Shown: positions 24,798 through 33,716 of the stretch, piece by piece
How positions within the stretch are numbered: the first letter of the stretch is position 1
Layout: every line of letters starts with the position of its first letter
From: Streptomyces leeuwenhoekii
GTDB lineage: Bacteria; Actinomycetota; Actinomycetes; Streptomycetales; Streptomycetaceae
Direction: 5' to 3'
DNA: 64,000 nucleotides
NCBI RefSeq assembly: GCF_001013905.1
Contig: NZ_LN831790.1
Span: 1,922,001 to 1,986,000 of the forward strand
Program-made: the position numbers and the translations under genes
The notes under the pieces: model-generated
Told to the model about the DNA's origin: nothing
The model's database searches: none
The model's input: the letters and a program-made list of their open reading frames with translations, nothing else

Positions 24798-24907
24798 CGG
24801 CCACAGGCACGCACAAGGTGCCCACAGCTCCCGCTGTTACTGCTGTTACCGATGCGACGATCGCGGCCGCCGCGGCCGTCGCCACCACCGCGACCCAGGA
24901 GAACCAC

Positions 24908-25444
24908 GTGACCACCGGAGCCACCGTCTGGCTCACGGGTCTGCCGAGCGCCGGCAAGACCACCATCGCCCACGAGCTGGCCGGACGGCTCCGCGAGGAA
25001 GGCCGCCGCGTCGAGGTCCTCGACGGCGACGAGATCCGCGAGTTCCTCTCGGCGGGCCTCGGCTTCAGCCGCGAGGACCGGCACACCAACGTGCAGCGCA
25101 TCGGCTTCGTCGCCGAGCTGCTCGCCCGCAACGGCGTGACGGTGCTGGTCCCGGTGATCGCGCCCTACGCCGACAGCCGCGACGCGGTGCGCAAGCGCCA
25201 CGAGGCGCAGGGCACGCCGTACCTGGAGGTGCACGTGGCCACCCCGGTCGAGGTGTGCTCCGTACGCGATGTGAAGGGCCTGTACGCCAAGCAGGCCGCG
25301 GGCGAGCTGACCGGGCTCACCGGGGTCGACGACCCGTACGAGGAGCCCGAGGCGCCCGACCTGCGCATCGAGTCCCAGAACCAGACCGTGCAGGAGTCCG
25401 CGGCGTCGGTGTACGCCCTGCTCAGCGAGAGGGGACTGGCATGA
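24908..25444 (+). CDS. cysC: Adenylyl-sulfate kinase
   Basis: A 178-aa APS kinase that forms PAPS from APS and ATP. The P-loop is GLPSAGKTT (residues about 10-18), followed by DGDEIREFLSAGLGFSREDR and the lid-region segment DVKGLYAKQAAGELTGLTGV. GTG 24908 is preferred because AGGAG lies 6 bases upstream and the resulting length is the family norm. An ATG at 24794 overlaps the cysH stop and would add 38 low-complexity Ala/Thr residues. The coexistence of an Fe-S APS reductase with APS kinase suggests that PAPS is made mainly for sulfation, or as a side pool. Confidence 0.92.
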   Translation: MTTGATVWLTGLPSAGKTTIAHELAGRLREEGRRVEVLDGDEIREFLSAGLGFSREDRHTNVQRIGFVAELLARNGVTVLVPVIAPYADSRDAVRKRHEAQGTPYLEVHVATPVEVCSVRDVKGLYAKQAAGELTGLTGVDDPYEEPEAPDLRIESQNQTVQESAASVYALLSERGLA

Positions 25445-26388
25445 CCGGCACGACCGGCAGCGTCGCCACCGTCACCGAGGAGACCGGCAGCCCGTACGCC
25501 CTCTCCCACCTGGACGCCCTGGAGTCCGAGGCGGTGCACATCTTCCGCGAGGTGGCGGGCGAGTTCGAGAACCCGGTGATCCTCTTCTCCGGCGGCAAGG
25601 ACTCCATCGTCATGCTGCACCTGGCGCTGAAGGCGTTCGCGCCCGCGCCGGTCCCCTTCGCGCTGCTGCACGTCGACACCGGGCACAACTTCCCCGAGGT
25701 GCTCGACTACCGCGACCGCACGGTGGCCCGGCACGGGCTGCGGCTGCACGTGGCCTCGGTGCAGGACTACATCGACCGGGGTGTCCTCAAGGAGCGCCCC
25801 GACGGCACCCGCAACCCGCTCCAGACCCTCCCGCTCACGGAGAAGATCCAGAGCGAGAAGTTCGACGCGGTCTTCGGCGGCGGGCGCCGCGACGAGGAGA
25901 AGGCGCGGGCGAAGGAGCGGGTGTTCTCCCTGCGCGACGAGTTCTCGCAGTGGGACCCGCGCCGCCAGCGCCCCGAGCTGTGGAACCTGTACAACGGCCG
26001 CCACGCGCCCGGCGAGCACGTCCGCGTCTTCCCGCTCAGCAACTGGACGGAGCTGGACGTGTGGCAGTACATCGCCCGCGAGGGCATCGAACTGCCGGAG
26101 ATCTACTACGCGCACGAGCGCGAGGTGTTCCGGCGGGGCGGCATGTGGCTGACCGCCGGCGAGTGGGGCGGCCCGAAGGACGGCGAGACCGTCGAGAAGC
26201 GGCTGGTCCGCTACCGGACCGTCGGTGACATGTCCTGCACCGGGGCCGTCGACTCCGAAGCCGACACCATCGAGAAGGTGATCGCCGAGATCGCCGCCTC
26301 CCGGCTCACCGAGCGTGGCGCCACCCGCGCCGACGACAAGCTCTCCGAGGCCGCGATGGAAGACCGCAAGCGCGAGGGGTACTTCTAG
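25441..26388 (+). CDS. cysD: Sulfate adenylyltransferase small subunit
   Basis: A 315-aa CysD, the ATP-PPase subunit of ATP sulfurylase. The SGGKDS PP-motif occurs at about residues 50-55 (ILFSGGKDSIVMLHL). LLHVDTGHNFPEVLDYRD and FGGGRRDEEKARAKER are family hallmarks, and DRKREGYF is the expected C-terminus. ATG 25441 overlaps the cysC stop by ATGA; cysN follows after two bases. Length matches other actinobacterial CysD. Confidence 0.96.
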   Translation: MTGTTGSVATVTEETGSPYALSHLDALESEAVHIFREVAGEFENPVILFSGGKDSIVMLHLALKAFAPAPVPFALLHVDTGHNFPEVLDYRDRTVARHGLRLHVASVQDYIDRGVLKERPDGTRNPLQTLPLTEKIQSEKFDAVFGGGRRDEEKARAKERVFSLRDEFSQWDPRRQRPELWNLYNGRHAPGEHVRVFPLSNWTELDVWQYIAREGIELPEIYYAHEREVFRRGGMWLTAGEWGGPKDGETVEKRLVRYRTVGDMSCTGAVDSEADTIEKVIAEIAASRLTERGATRADDKLSEAAMEDRKREGYF

Positions 26389-26390
26389 AG

Positions 26391-27722
26391 ATGAGCACGA
26401 CCACGACCGAGGCGCTCTCGGACACCACCCTGCTGCGGTTCGCCACCGCCGGCTCCGTCGACGACGGCAAGTCCACCCTCGTGGGCCGCCTCCTGCACGA
26501 CTCCAAGTCGGTCCTGGCCGACCAACTCGAGGCCGTCGAGCGGGTCTCGGCGAGCCGGGGCCAGGAGGGCCCGGACCTCGCGCTGCTCACCGACGGCCTG
26601 CGCGCCGAACGCGAGCAGGGCATCACCATCGACGTGGCCTACCGGTACTTCGCCACCCCGCGCCGCCGGTTCATCCTCGCCGACACGCCCGGCCATGTGC
26701 AGTACACGCGCAACATGGTCACGGGCGCCTCGACGGCCGAGCTGACGGTGATCCTGGTCGACGCCCGCAACGGGGTCGTCGAGCAGACCCGCCGCCACGC
26801 CGCGATCGCCGCGCTGCTGCGCGTGCCGCACGCCGTCCTCGCCGTCAACAAGATGGACCTCGTCGGCTACGAGGAGCGGGTCTTCGCGCGGATCGCCGAG
26901 GAGTTCACGGCGTACGCCACCGAGCTGGGCGTCCCCGAGGTCACCGCCATCCCCATCTCCGCCCTGGCCGGCGACAACGTGGTGGAGCCGTCCGCGCACA
27001 TGGACTGGTACGGCGGCCCGACCGTCCTGGAGCACCTGGAGACGGTCCCGGTCAGCCACGACCTGGCGCACTGCCACGCCCGGCTGCCCGTGCAGTACGT
27101 GATCCGCCCGCAGACCGCCGAGCACCCCGACTACCGGGGCTACGCCGGCCAGATCGCCGCCGGTACCTTCCGCGTCGGCGACGCGGTCACCGTGCTGCCC
27201 TCGGGCCGGACCACGAGGGTCACCGGTATCGACGTGCTGGGCGAGCCGGCCGAGGCGGCCTGGACGCCGCAGTCGGTGACGCTGCTGCTCGAGGACGACA
27301 TCGACATCTCCCGCGGCGACCTGATCGTGCCGAGCCAGGACGCCCCGGCGACCACGCAGGACGTCGAGGCGACCGTGTGCCACGTCGCCGACCAGCCGCT
27401 GACGGTCGGCCACCGGGTGCTGCTCAAGCACGGCACCCGCACGGTCAAGGCGATCGTGAAGGACATCCCGTCCCGGCTGACGCTGGACGACCTCTCGCTG
27501 CACCCGCACCCGGGCCGGCTCGTCGCCAACGACATCGGCCGGGTCAAGATCCGCACCGCCGAGCCGCTGCCCCTGGACTCCTACGCCGACTCCCGCCGCA
27601 CGGGCTCCTTCATCCTGATCGACCCCAGCGACGGCACCACGCTCACCGCGGGCATGGTCGGCGAGTCCTTCGCGGCCCCCGAGCCGGTCAAGGACGCCGA
27701 CGACGACGGGTGGGACTTCTGA
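26391..27722 (+). CDS. cysN: Sulfate adenylyltransferase subunit 1 (GTPase)
   Basis: A 443-aa translation-factor-like GTPase that drives ATP sulfurylase with CysD. G1 is AGSVDDGKST (about residues 16-25), G2 lies in the EQGITIDVAYRYF segment, G3 is DTPGH and G4 is NKMD, followed by two beta-barrel domains. It is not fused to an APS kinase domain, consistent with the separate cysC. The gene starts two bases after the cysD stop. Confidence 0.96.
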   Translation: MSTTTTEALSDTTLLRFATAGSVDDGKSTLVGRLLHDSKSVLADQLEAVERVSASRGQEGPDLALLTDGLRAEREQGITIDVAYRYFATPRRRFILADTPGHVQYTRNMVTGASTAELTVILVDARNGVVEQTRRHAAIAALLRVPHAVLAVNKMDLVGYEERVFARIAEEFTAYATELGVPEVTAIPISALAGDNVVEPSAHMDWYGGPTVLEHLETVPVSHDLAHCHARLPVQYVIRPQTAEHPDYRGYAGQIAAGTFRVGDAVTVLPSGRTTRVTGIDVLGEPAEAAWTPQSVTLLLEDDIDISRGDLIVPSQDAPATTQDVEATVCHVADQPLTVGHRVLLKHGTRTVKAIVKDIPSRLTLDDLSLHPHPGRLVANDIGRVKIRTAEPLPLDSYADSRRTGSFILIDPSDGTTLTAGMVGESFAAPEPVKDADDDGWDF

Positions 27723-27724
27723 GC

Positions 27725-27829
27725 ATGAGCTCCCCCGACTTCTACTCCACGTTCGCCAAGGAGGGCGGCCGCGTCGGCAGCGGCGCCCTCGGCAGCGGGC
27801 AGGGCGGAGTGGCGCGATGTGGGCGGTGA
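27725..27829 (+). CDS. Possible 34-aa ORF after cysN
   Basis: An ATG directly behind the cysN stop (TGAGC-ATG) opens 34 codons beginning MSSPDFYSTFAKEGGRVGSG and ending at TGA 27827-27829. Its spacing is compatible with translational coupling, but the composition is Gly-rich and no family is recognised. It may be chance. Confidence 0.25.
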   Translation: MSSPDFYSTFAKEGGRVGSGALGSGQGGVARCGR

Positions 27830-27899
27830 CGTACGCGCGCTGCCCGCGCGCCCGCACCGCACCGCTTCCGCACAGCCGAAGACCCGCCGATCTCCCGGC

Positions 27900-27928
27900 C
27901 ACGACCTGACCCCTCGGTGGGGGTCGTG
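27900..27928 (+). terminator. Hairpin between cysN and the ABC genes
   Basis: CACGAC...GTCGTG with an inner ACCCC-TCGG-TGGGG stem makes a strong extended hairpin 31 bp before the binding-protein gene. In the middle of an operon it may lower downstream expression or protect an mRNA end. Confidence 0.5.
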
Positions 27929-27958
27929 ACCGCCGGGCCAACGAGAGGAACACCTCCC

Positions 27959-29062
27959 GTGCCTGCCACCACCGCCCTGCGCCGCTCCCTCGCGGTCCTC
28001 GCCGCCCTTCCCCTGCTCGCCCTCGCCGCCTGCGGATACGGCTCCCAGGCCAAGGACGACGGCACCGCCCGGGTCGCCGCCGGGGCCGAGAAGATCGACG
28101 GTCTGGACTCCGTCAGGATCGGCTACTTCGGCAACGTCACCCACGCGACCGCGCTGGTGGGCAACCAGAAGGGCTTCTTCCAGAAGGAGCTGGGCGCCAC
28201 CCAGGCGCGGTACGCGATCTTCAACGCCGGGCCCTCGGAGATCGAGGCGCTCAACTCCGGCTCCATCGACATCGGCTGGATCGGCCCCTCCCCGGCCATC
28301 AACGGCTACACCAAGGCCCGGGGCAAGAACCTGCGGATCATCGGCGGTTCGGCCTCCGGCGGCGTGAAGCTGGTGGTGAACCCGGAGAAGATCACGTCGA
28401 TCGAGGACGTCGAGGGCAAGCGGATCGCGACCCCGCAACTGGGCAACACCCAGGACGTGGCGTTCCTCAACTGGGCCGCCGAGCAGGGCTGGAAGGTCGA
28501 CCCGCAGAGCGGCAAGGGGGACGTCACCGTCGTCCGCAGCGACAACAAGGTCACCCCGGACGCCTACAAGGCCGGGTCCATCGACGGCGCCTGGGTCCCC
28601 GAGCCGACCGCCTCCAAGCTGGTGGCCGAGGGCGGCAAGGTGCTGCTCGACGAGGCGTCGCTGTGGCCGGACGAGAAGTTCGTGATCACGAACATCATCG
28701 TGTCGCAGACGTTCCTCGAGAAGCACCCGAAGGTCGTCGAGGCCGTGCTCAAGGCGTCGGTCGAGACCAACAAGTGGATCAAGGCCAACCCGGAGGAGGC
28801 CAAGGCCGCGGCCAACCGGCAGCTGGCCGCCGACACCGGCAAGGCGCTGCCCGCCGAGGTCCTCGACCCGGCGTGGAAGTCGATCCAGGTCACCGACGAC
28901 CCGCTGGCCGCCACCCTCGACGCCCAGGCGGAGCACGCGGTGAAGGCGGGCCTGCTGGACGAGCCCGACCTCGAGGGCATCTACGACCTCACGCTGCTCA
29001 ACAAGGTGCTCCAGGCCGCGGGCGAGCCCGCGGTCGACGATGCCGGCCTCGGCGTGAAGTAA
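27959..29062 (+). CDS. ABC transporter sulfonate/sulfate-binding lipoprotein
   Basis: A 367-aa substrate-binding lipoprotein of the SsuA/TauA (NMT1-like) family. A twin-region signal ends in the lipobox LLALAAC-G with Cys25. Signatures include VRIGYFGNVTHATALVGNQK, GWIGPSPAINGYTKARGKNL and the TPQLGNTQDVAFLNW hinge. GTG 27959 has GAGAGGAA upstream. It precedes its ATPase and permease and lies in the sulfate operon, so it most likely brings in aliphatic sulfonates, taurine or sulfate. Substrate not decided by sequence. Confidence 0.9.
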   Translation: MPATTALRRSLAVLAALPLLALAACGYGSQAKDDGTARVAAGAEKIDGLDSVRIGYFGNVTHATALVGNQKGFFQKELGATQARYAIFNAGPSEIEALNSGSIDIGWIGPSPAINGYTKARGKNLRIIGGSASGGVKLVVNPEKITSIEDVEGKRIATPQLGNTQDVAFLNWAAEQGWKVDPQSGKGDVTVVRSDNKVTPDAYKAGSIDGAWVPEPTASKLVAEGGKVLLDEASLWPDEKFVITNIIVSQTFLEKHPKVVEAVLKASVETNKWIKANPEEAKAAANRQLAADTGKALPAEVLDPAWKSIQVTDDPLAATLDAQAEHAVKAGLLDEPDLEGIYDLTLLNKVLQAAGEPAVDDAGLGVK

Positions 29063-29098
29063 GCCCGGACCCCGATCAGTTCCCAGGAGGTGACGACC

Positions 29099-29887
29099 AT
29101 GGCCACGACCCTCGCCAAGGCCGCCGACGGCATGGAGACGGCGACACACGCCGCCCGGATCGAGCACGTCTCGAAGTCGTTCGCGGGCCCCGCCGGACAG
29201 CAGCTCGTGCTGGACGACATCAGCCTCGATGTCGCGCCCGGCGAGTTCGTCACCCTCCTGGGGGCCTCCGGCTGCGGCAAGTCCACACTGCTGAACCTGG
29301 TGGCGGGCCTGGACCGGCCCAGCGCCGGCGCCATCACCACGGACGGGCGGCCCGCCCTGATGTTCCAGGAGCACGCCCTGTTCCCGTGGCTGTCGGCGGG
29401 CAAGAACATCGAACTCGCCCTGAAGCTGCGGGGCGTGCCGAAGAACGAGCGGCGCGGCAAGGCCGAGGAGCTGCTGGAACTGGTCCGGCTGGGGGGCGCC
29501 TACGGCAAGCGGGTGCACGAGCTCTCGGGCGGGATGCGCCAGCGGGTGGCGATGGCGCGGGCGCTCGCCCAGGAGAGCAAGCTGCTGCTGATGGACGAGC
29601 CGTTCGCGGCGCTGGACGCCATCACCCGGGACGTGCTGCACGACGAGCTGACCCGGATCTGGCGCGAGACGCGGCTGTCGGTGCTGTTCGTCACGCACAA
29701 CGTGCGCGAGGCCGTCCGCCTCGCCGAGCGCGTGGTGCTGCTGTCCTCCCGCCCCGGGCGCATCGCGCGCCAGTGGACGGTCGGCATCCCGCACCCGCGC
29801 CGCATCGAGGACACCGCCGTGGCGGAGCTGTCCGTCGAGATCACCGAAGAACTGCGTGGGGAGATCCGCCGCCATGGCCAGCACTGA
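29099..29887 (+). CDS. ABC transporter ATP-binding protein (Ssu/Tau type)
   Basis: A 262-aa ATPase. Walker A GASGCGKST (about residue 58), Q-loop MFQEHALFPW, signature HELSGGMRQRVAMARAL, Walker B LLLMDEPFAALD and H-loop FVTHNVREA are all intact. It is closest in style to SsuB/TauB. ATG 29099 lies 7-8 bases after AGGAGGT; the GTG nine bases earlier overlaps that site. It overlaps the permease gene by 14 bp. Confidence 0.94.
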   Translation: MATTLAKAADGMETATHAARIEHVSKSFAGPAGQQLVLDDISLDVAPGEFVTLLGASGCGKSTLLNLVAGLDRPSAGAITTDGRPALMFQEHALFPWLSAGKNIELALKLRGVPKNERRGKAEELLELVRLGGAYGKRVHELSGGMRQRVAMARALAQESKLLLMDEPFAALDAITRDVLHDELTRIWRETRLSVLFVTHNVREAVRLAERVVLLSSRPGRIARQWTVGIPHPRRIEDTAVAELSVEITEELRGEIRRHGQH

Positions 29888-30773
29888 GACGACGACGACC
29901 GCCGCCAAGGACGGCGGCGACCTCGCCGGCCTGGAGGCGGGCCTGGACGCGCTGGAGACCGTCCCGCAGGGCCGCAAGCCCTTCCGGCAGACGTTCGTGG
30001 AGAAGATCCTGCCGCCGGTCCTCGCCGTGGCGCTGGTGCTCGCGGTGTGGCAGGCGCTGGTCTCTTTCGAGATCGTCGACGATCCGACGAAGCTGCCCGC
30101 GCCGGCCGACGTGTGGGACGTCGTCCGCCAGGCGTGGCTCCAGGGCGAACTGCTCGGCTACATCTGGACCAGCGTCTCGCGCGGCCTGCTCGGCTTCTGC
30201 CTCGCGCTGCTGATCGGCACCCCGCTGGGTCTGCTGGTGGCCCGGGTGAAGTTCGTGCGCGCGGCCCTCGGCCCGATCCTGTCCGGCCTGCAGTCCCTGC
30301 CGTCGGTGGCGTGGGTGCCGCCGGCCGTGATCTGGCTCGGCCTGAACAACTCGATGATGTACGCGGTGATCCTGCTGGGCGCGGTCCCCTCCATCGCCAA
30401 CGGCCTCGTCTCCGGCGTCGACCAGGTGCCGCCGCTCTTCCTGCGCGCGGGCCGCACCCTGGGGGCGACCGGTCTGAAGGGCACCTGGCACATCGTGCTG
30501 CCGGCCGCGCTGCCCGGCTATGTGGCGGGCCTGAAGCAGGGCTGGGCGTTCTCCTGGCGTTCGCTGATGGCCGCGGAGATCATCGCCTCCTTCCCCGATC
30601 TCGGCGTCGGCCTGGGCCAGCTCCTGGAGAACGGCCGCAACGCCAGCGACATGGCCATGGTGTTCGAGGCCATCCTGCTCATCCTGATCGTCGGCATCGC
30701 CATCGACCTGCTGATCTTCAGCCCGCTGGAACGGTGGGTGCTGCGCAGCCGCGGTCTGCTGGTGAGGAACTGA
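29874..30773 (+). CDS. ABC transporter permease (Ssu/Tau type)
   Basis: A 299-aa BPD-type inner-membrane permease with about six helices (ILPPVLAVALVLAVWQALV, YIWTSVSRGLLGFCLALLIG, MYAVILLGAVPSIANGLVSG, AMVFEAILLILIVGIAIDLL). The EAA loop that contacts the ATPase is FLRAGRTLGATGLKGTWHIV. The first 35 residues are a charged cytoplasmic extension. It completes the three-part importer and is followed after 8 bases by the chelatase gene. Confidence 0.93.
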   Translation: MASTETTTTAAKDGGDLAGLEAGLDALETVPQGRKPFRQTFVEKILPPVLAVALVLAVWQALVSFEIVDDPTKLPAPADVWDVVRQAWLQGELLGYIWTSVSRGLLGFCLALLIGTPLGLLVARVKFVRAALGPILSGLQSLPSVAWVPPAVIWLGLNNSMMYAVILLGAVPSIANGLVSGVDQVPPLFLRAGRTLGATGLKGTWHIVLPAALPGYVAGLKQGWAFSWRSLMAAEIIASFPDLGVGLGQLLENGRNASDMAMVFEAILLILIVGIAIDLLIFSPLERWVLRSRGLLVRN

Positions 30774-30781
30774 GGCACGCC

Positions 30782-31531
30782 ATGGCCGCTCCGGTTCTGC
30801 TCGTCATCGCCCACGGCAGCCGCGACCCGCGGCACGCCGCGACCGTGCACGCCCTGGTGCGCCGGGTACGGTCGCTGCGGCCGGGCCTGCGCGTGGAGAC
30901 CGGGTTCCTCGACTTCAACGTGCCCTCGGTGCCGGGGGTGCTGGAGTCCCTGGCGGCGCAGGGCGTGCGGGACGTCGTCGCCCTGCCGCTGCTGCTGACC
31001 CGCGCCTTCCACGCCAAGGCGGACATCCCGGCCGTCCTCGCGCAGGCGCCGCCCCGGCTGCGCGTCCGGCAGGCCGAGGTGCTGGGGCCCTCGCCGCTGC
31101 TGACGGCGGCACTGGAGCGGCGCCTGGGCGAGGCGGGGCTCGCGCCCGCCGACAAGTCCTCGACCGGGGTCGTGCTGGCCTCGGCGGGGTCCACCGACCC
31201 GGAGGCGATCGCAGTGATCGCAGCAATCGCGCGGGAGTGGCGGCACACCGGTTGGTGCGCCGTGCGGCCTGCGTTCGCCTCCGCGGCGGGTCCCGCGGGA
31301 TTCCCCCGCACCGAGGACGCGGTGCGCGAGCTGCGCGCGCTGGGCTGTCCGCGGGTGGCGGTCGCCCCGTACGTCCTGGCGCCCGGCTTCCTGCCGGACC
31401 GCATCGTCCGGGGCGCCGCCGACGCGGACGTCCTCGCCGACGTCCTCGGGCCCGCACCGGAGGTGGCCCGGCTGCTGCTGGAGCGGTACGACGGGGCCAG
31501 GGTTCCGGTGCGGGCGGTGGTGGGGGTCTGA
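30782..31531 (+). CDS. Sirohydrochlorin ferrochelatase-like protein
   Basis: A 249-aa class-II chelatase of the CbiX/SirB family. The N-terminal module has the metal/substrate motif VIAHGSRDPRHAATV and FLDFNVPSVPGVLE; the second module (VVLASAGSTDPEAIAVIAAI) is its duplicate. It probably inserts Fe2+ (or Co2+) into sirohydrochlorin, supplying siroheme to the sulfite reductase at the start of the same operon. It is the last gene of the cluster, with a hairpin just behind it. Confidence 0.9.
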   Translation: MAAPVLLVIAHGSRDPRHAATVHALVRRVRSLRPGLRVETGFLDFNVPSVPGVLESLAAQGVRDVVALPLLLTRAFHAKADIPAVLAQAPPRLRVRQAEVLGPSPLLTAALERRLGEAGLAPADKSSTGVVLASAGSTDPEAIAVIAAIAREWRHTGWCAVRPAFASAAGPAGFPRTEDAVRELRALGCPRVAVAPYVLAPGFLPDRIVRGAADADVLADVLGPAPEVARLLLERYDGARVPVRAVVGV

Positions 31532-31545
31532 CACCGGCTCCCGCC

Positions 31546-31562
31546 CGCCCCGGAGCGGGGCG
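31546..31562. terminator. Hairpin after chelatase gene
   Basis: CGCCCCG-GAG-CGGGGCG, a 7-bp stem with a 3-base loop in the 34-bp gap between convergent stops. Works for either strand. Confidence 0.5.
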
Positions 31563-31565
31563 CGC

Positions 31566-32111
31566 TCAGGGGCCGGTCAGCTCCACGAGTTTGACGACGG
31601 TGTTCCAGTTGCGGGTGGTGGCGATCAGGCCCTTGGTCACCCGGGGCCGGGAGAGGGCCTCGGCCAGTTTGGAGCGGCCCAGGCCGTTCGGTGCGTACAG
31701 GTACAGCGCGCGGTCGCCCAGCCGGAACTCCTCGGGGAGGAACGCGGCCTGGTCGATCTCCGCGAAGCGTTCGGGGCCGGCCGGCGCGGAGAAGTAGGTG
31801 ACGTGGAGCTGCCTGGCCTCCAGTTCGGCGGCCGGGAACGGGCACGCCTCGGCGACCGCCCTCAGATAGGCGTGGTCGCGCACGAGCACGTCGACGGTGA
31901 AGCCGAACCGCTTCTCGATCGCCCGCGTGAGCTCCGCGGCCAGCGACTCCTCGTCCCCGTGACCGGCCGTGAAGACGGCCTGGCCGCTCTGCAGATAGGT
32001 CCGTACGCCGGTGTGGCCGAGTCCGGCCAGCAGCGTGCGCAGGTCGGCCATCGGGAGTTTCCTGCTGCCGCCCACGTTGATCCCGCGCAGCAGCGCCGCA
32101 TACGTCGTCAT
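31566..32111 (-). CDS. DUF1697 protein
   Basis: A 181-aa member of DUF1697: YAALLRGINVGGSRKLPMAD at the start, then TGVRTYLQSGQAVFTAG, and RNWNTVVKLVEL at the end are family hallmarks. Function not known. ATG 32111 is preceded at 6 bases by TAAGAT, a good -10, with no ribosome site, so the mRNA is probably leaderless. Single-gene unit, convergent with the cys operon. Confidence 0.92.
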   Translation of the reverse strand: MTTYAALLRGINVGGSRKLPMADLRTLLAGLGHTGVRTYLQSGQAVFTAGHGDEESLAAELTRAIEKRFGFTVDVLVRDHAYLRAVAEACPFPAAELEARQLHVTYFSAPAGPERFAEIDQAAFLPEEFRLGDRALYLYAPNGLGRSKLAEALSRPRVTKGLIATTRNWNTVVKLVELTGP

Positions 32112-32431
32112 CCGCACATCTTAGGCGGCGTCCGGTGGGCGGGGCGTGATCCGGGCGGCCGGCTCCGCGGCGGCCGTCGTGCCCCGCGGGGGCCGGCACG
32201 ACGGCCGTCGTCCGCGGTGGCCAACTGCGCTGAACTCTCGCCGACGGGGCGGGCGGAGGCAACCGTCATGTGCCTGTGACGTGTCCGGCAGGCCGCGGCG
32301 ACGGCGGCGGGGCTTCACCGGCACGCGGGAGCCGCGCCGCCGGCACGTCACCCGCCGGCGGCCGGCCGTATCCGGTGCCGCGCGGCGGGCGGCCGGCCCC
32401 GCACCGTCCCGGGCGGGCGGGCCTTTCGTGG
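32112..32431. other. 320-bp gap between glycosyltransferase and DUF1697 genes
   Basis: No coding sequence is supported. It contains the strong 12-bp-stem hairpin at 32172-32206, likely the terminator of the glycosyltransferase transcript, and the leaderless promoter of the DUF1697 gene at its left end. Confidence 0.5.
32172..32206. terminator. 12-bp stem hairpin after mgt-like gene
   Basis: GGCCGTCGTGCC and its exact complement with an 11-base loop, about 225 bp beyond the glycosyltransferase stop. Confidence 0.6.
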
Positions 32432-33652
32432 TCACGCCTCCCGCGGCCGGTCCCGGCGGCTCGCCGCCAGCTCCGCCTCGATGAGGTCGGCCGCCCGGCG
32501 CGTACCGCCCTCCTCGGCCATCCCCGCCTGGATCTCCTTCAGCCTCCGGGCCACCTCCGGGTCGTCGACCAGCCGGAGGGCGGTCGCGCGCAGCTCCTCG
32601 GCGGTCGCCTCCGCCATGGGCAGGCACCGGGCGACGCCGAGCTCCTGGAGCACGTCGGCGTTGCCGAACTGATCGGCGGCCTGCGGTACGGCGATCATCG
32701 GGGTGGCGGTGGCCAGGCCCTCCTGGCTGCCGCCCGCGCCGGCGTGGGTGACGAACAGGTCGGCCTGGCGCAGGACGGCGAGCTGCGGCACCCAGGAGTG
32801 CACCTCGACGTTGGCCGGTACGTCTCCGAGGTCCCTTCGGTCCACGTGCCTGCCGACCTGGAGCACCACGTGCCAGCCCGGCAGATCGCCGAACGCCCGC
32901 AGGCACCGGCGGTAGAAGTCGGGCTGCTTGGTGAAGGCGGAGCCGAGCGAGACGAGGACCACCTTCTCGGCGTCGGCGGGGCGCTGCCAGGTGCCCTCGG
33001 CGTCGCGGTCGCCCTGGCAGGCGCCGACGAAGCTGTACACGCTCTCGTCCACCCGGTCGGCGTGCGGCTGGAACACCTTCGGGATCAGCACCAGGGAACG
33101 GGCCGGGCGGCCGGCGAACCGGTCGGGGTGCTCGGTGATCCCGTTCTCCTCCAGCCAGCCTTGGAAGCGGGCGTAGTAGGCCCGGCCGCGCTCGGTCTTC
33201 TTCGGCTCCTCCCACATCGGCTCGGCGACCTCCTCCTCGTAGCCCTCCCAGGCGACGAGACACGGGGAGAGGGAGATCGCGGGCACGCCCCAGCGGTGGG
33301 CGAGGACCCGGGCCGGGTAGGCCGCGATGTCGTGCAGCACGAGATCCGGCTCGTCCCCCCGATACGCCTCGGTCAGTTGCGGGAGCGCCTGGATCGCGTC
33401 GTCCAGGAACGGCTCGACGTTGTCCAGCAGGGTGCTGCCCCAGGCTTCGGGGTCGGCGTCGGGGCCCGGCAGCGTGGAGTTCCAGAGTTTCAGTTCGGCG
33501 CCGGTGGCGGCGACCTTCTCCGCGAAGGACGGCGGGATGGCGTACGTGACCCGGTGTCCCCGCGCCACCAGCTCGCGGATCACCTCCAGGCTCGGGTTCA
33601 CATGGCCGTGGGCGGCGATGGAGAACATGGCGATGTGGGCGCGGTTCGTCAT
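32432..33652 (-). CDS. mgt: Macrolide-type glycosyltransferase
   Basis: A 406-aa GT1/GT-B fold transferase of the MGT/OleD group that glycosylates and inactivates macrolides or other hydrophobic aglycones with UDP-sugars. The N-terminal [19 protein letters not shown] acceptor domain includes the catalytic His of AHGHVNP. The donor domain has [20 protein letters not shown] and [23 protein letters not shown] 33652 is favoured because a TATGGT -10 box lies just 7 bases upstream, implying a leaderless mRNA. A TetR-like palindrome sits between -35 and -10, so induction by a drug or metabolite through an unlinked repressor is likely. Confidence 0.9.
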   Translation of the reverse strand: MTNRAHIAMFSIAAHGHVNPSLEVIRELVARGHRVTYAIPPSFAEKVAATGAELKLWNSTLPGPDADPEAWGSTLLDNVEPFLDDAIQALPQLTEAYRGDEPDLVLHDIAAYPARVLAHRWGVPAISLSPCLVAWEGYEEEVAEPMWEEPKKTERGRAYYARFQGWLEENGITEHPDRFAGRPARSLVLIPKVFQPHADRVDESVYSFVGACQGDRDAEGTWQRPADAEKVVLVSLGSAFTKQPDFYRRCLRAFGDLPGWHVVLQVGRHVDRRDLGDVPANVEVHSWVPQLAVLRQADLFVTHAGAGGSQEGLATATPMIAVPQAADQFGNADVLQELGVARCLPMAEATAEELRATALRLVDDPEVARRLKEIQAGMAEEGGTRRAADLIEAELAASRRDRPREA

Positions 33653-33659
33653 GTCCCCC

Positions 33660-33689
33660 ACCATAAGCGAGACGAGACGTCTCGTACAA
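33660..33689 (-). promoter_or_regulatory. Promoter of the glycosyltransferase gene
   Basis: Minus-strand TTGTAC (33689-33684) and TATGGT (33665-33660) with an 18-bp spacer. The -10 is 7 bases from the chosen start codon. Confidence 0.6.
33672..33685. promoter_or_regulatory. TetR-like operator ACGAGACGTCTCGT
   Basis: A perfect 14-bp palindrome lying in the spacer of the glycosyltransferase promoter, where a bound TetR-family protein would block RNA polymerase. No tetR gene is in the window. Confidence 0.7.
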
Positions 33690-33716
33690 TCAATTTACGG
33701 CCCGGCGCCCGGCCGC

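Noticed and set aside
24794..24907. Earlier ATG for cysC
   Set aside because: It would add 38 Ala/Thr-rich residues not seen in APS kinases, while GTG 24908 has AGGAG at ideal spacing.
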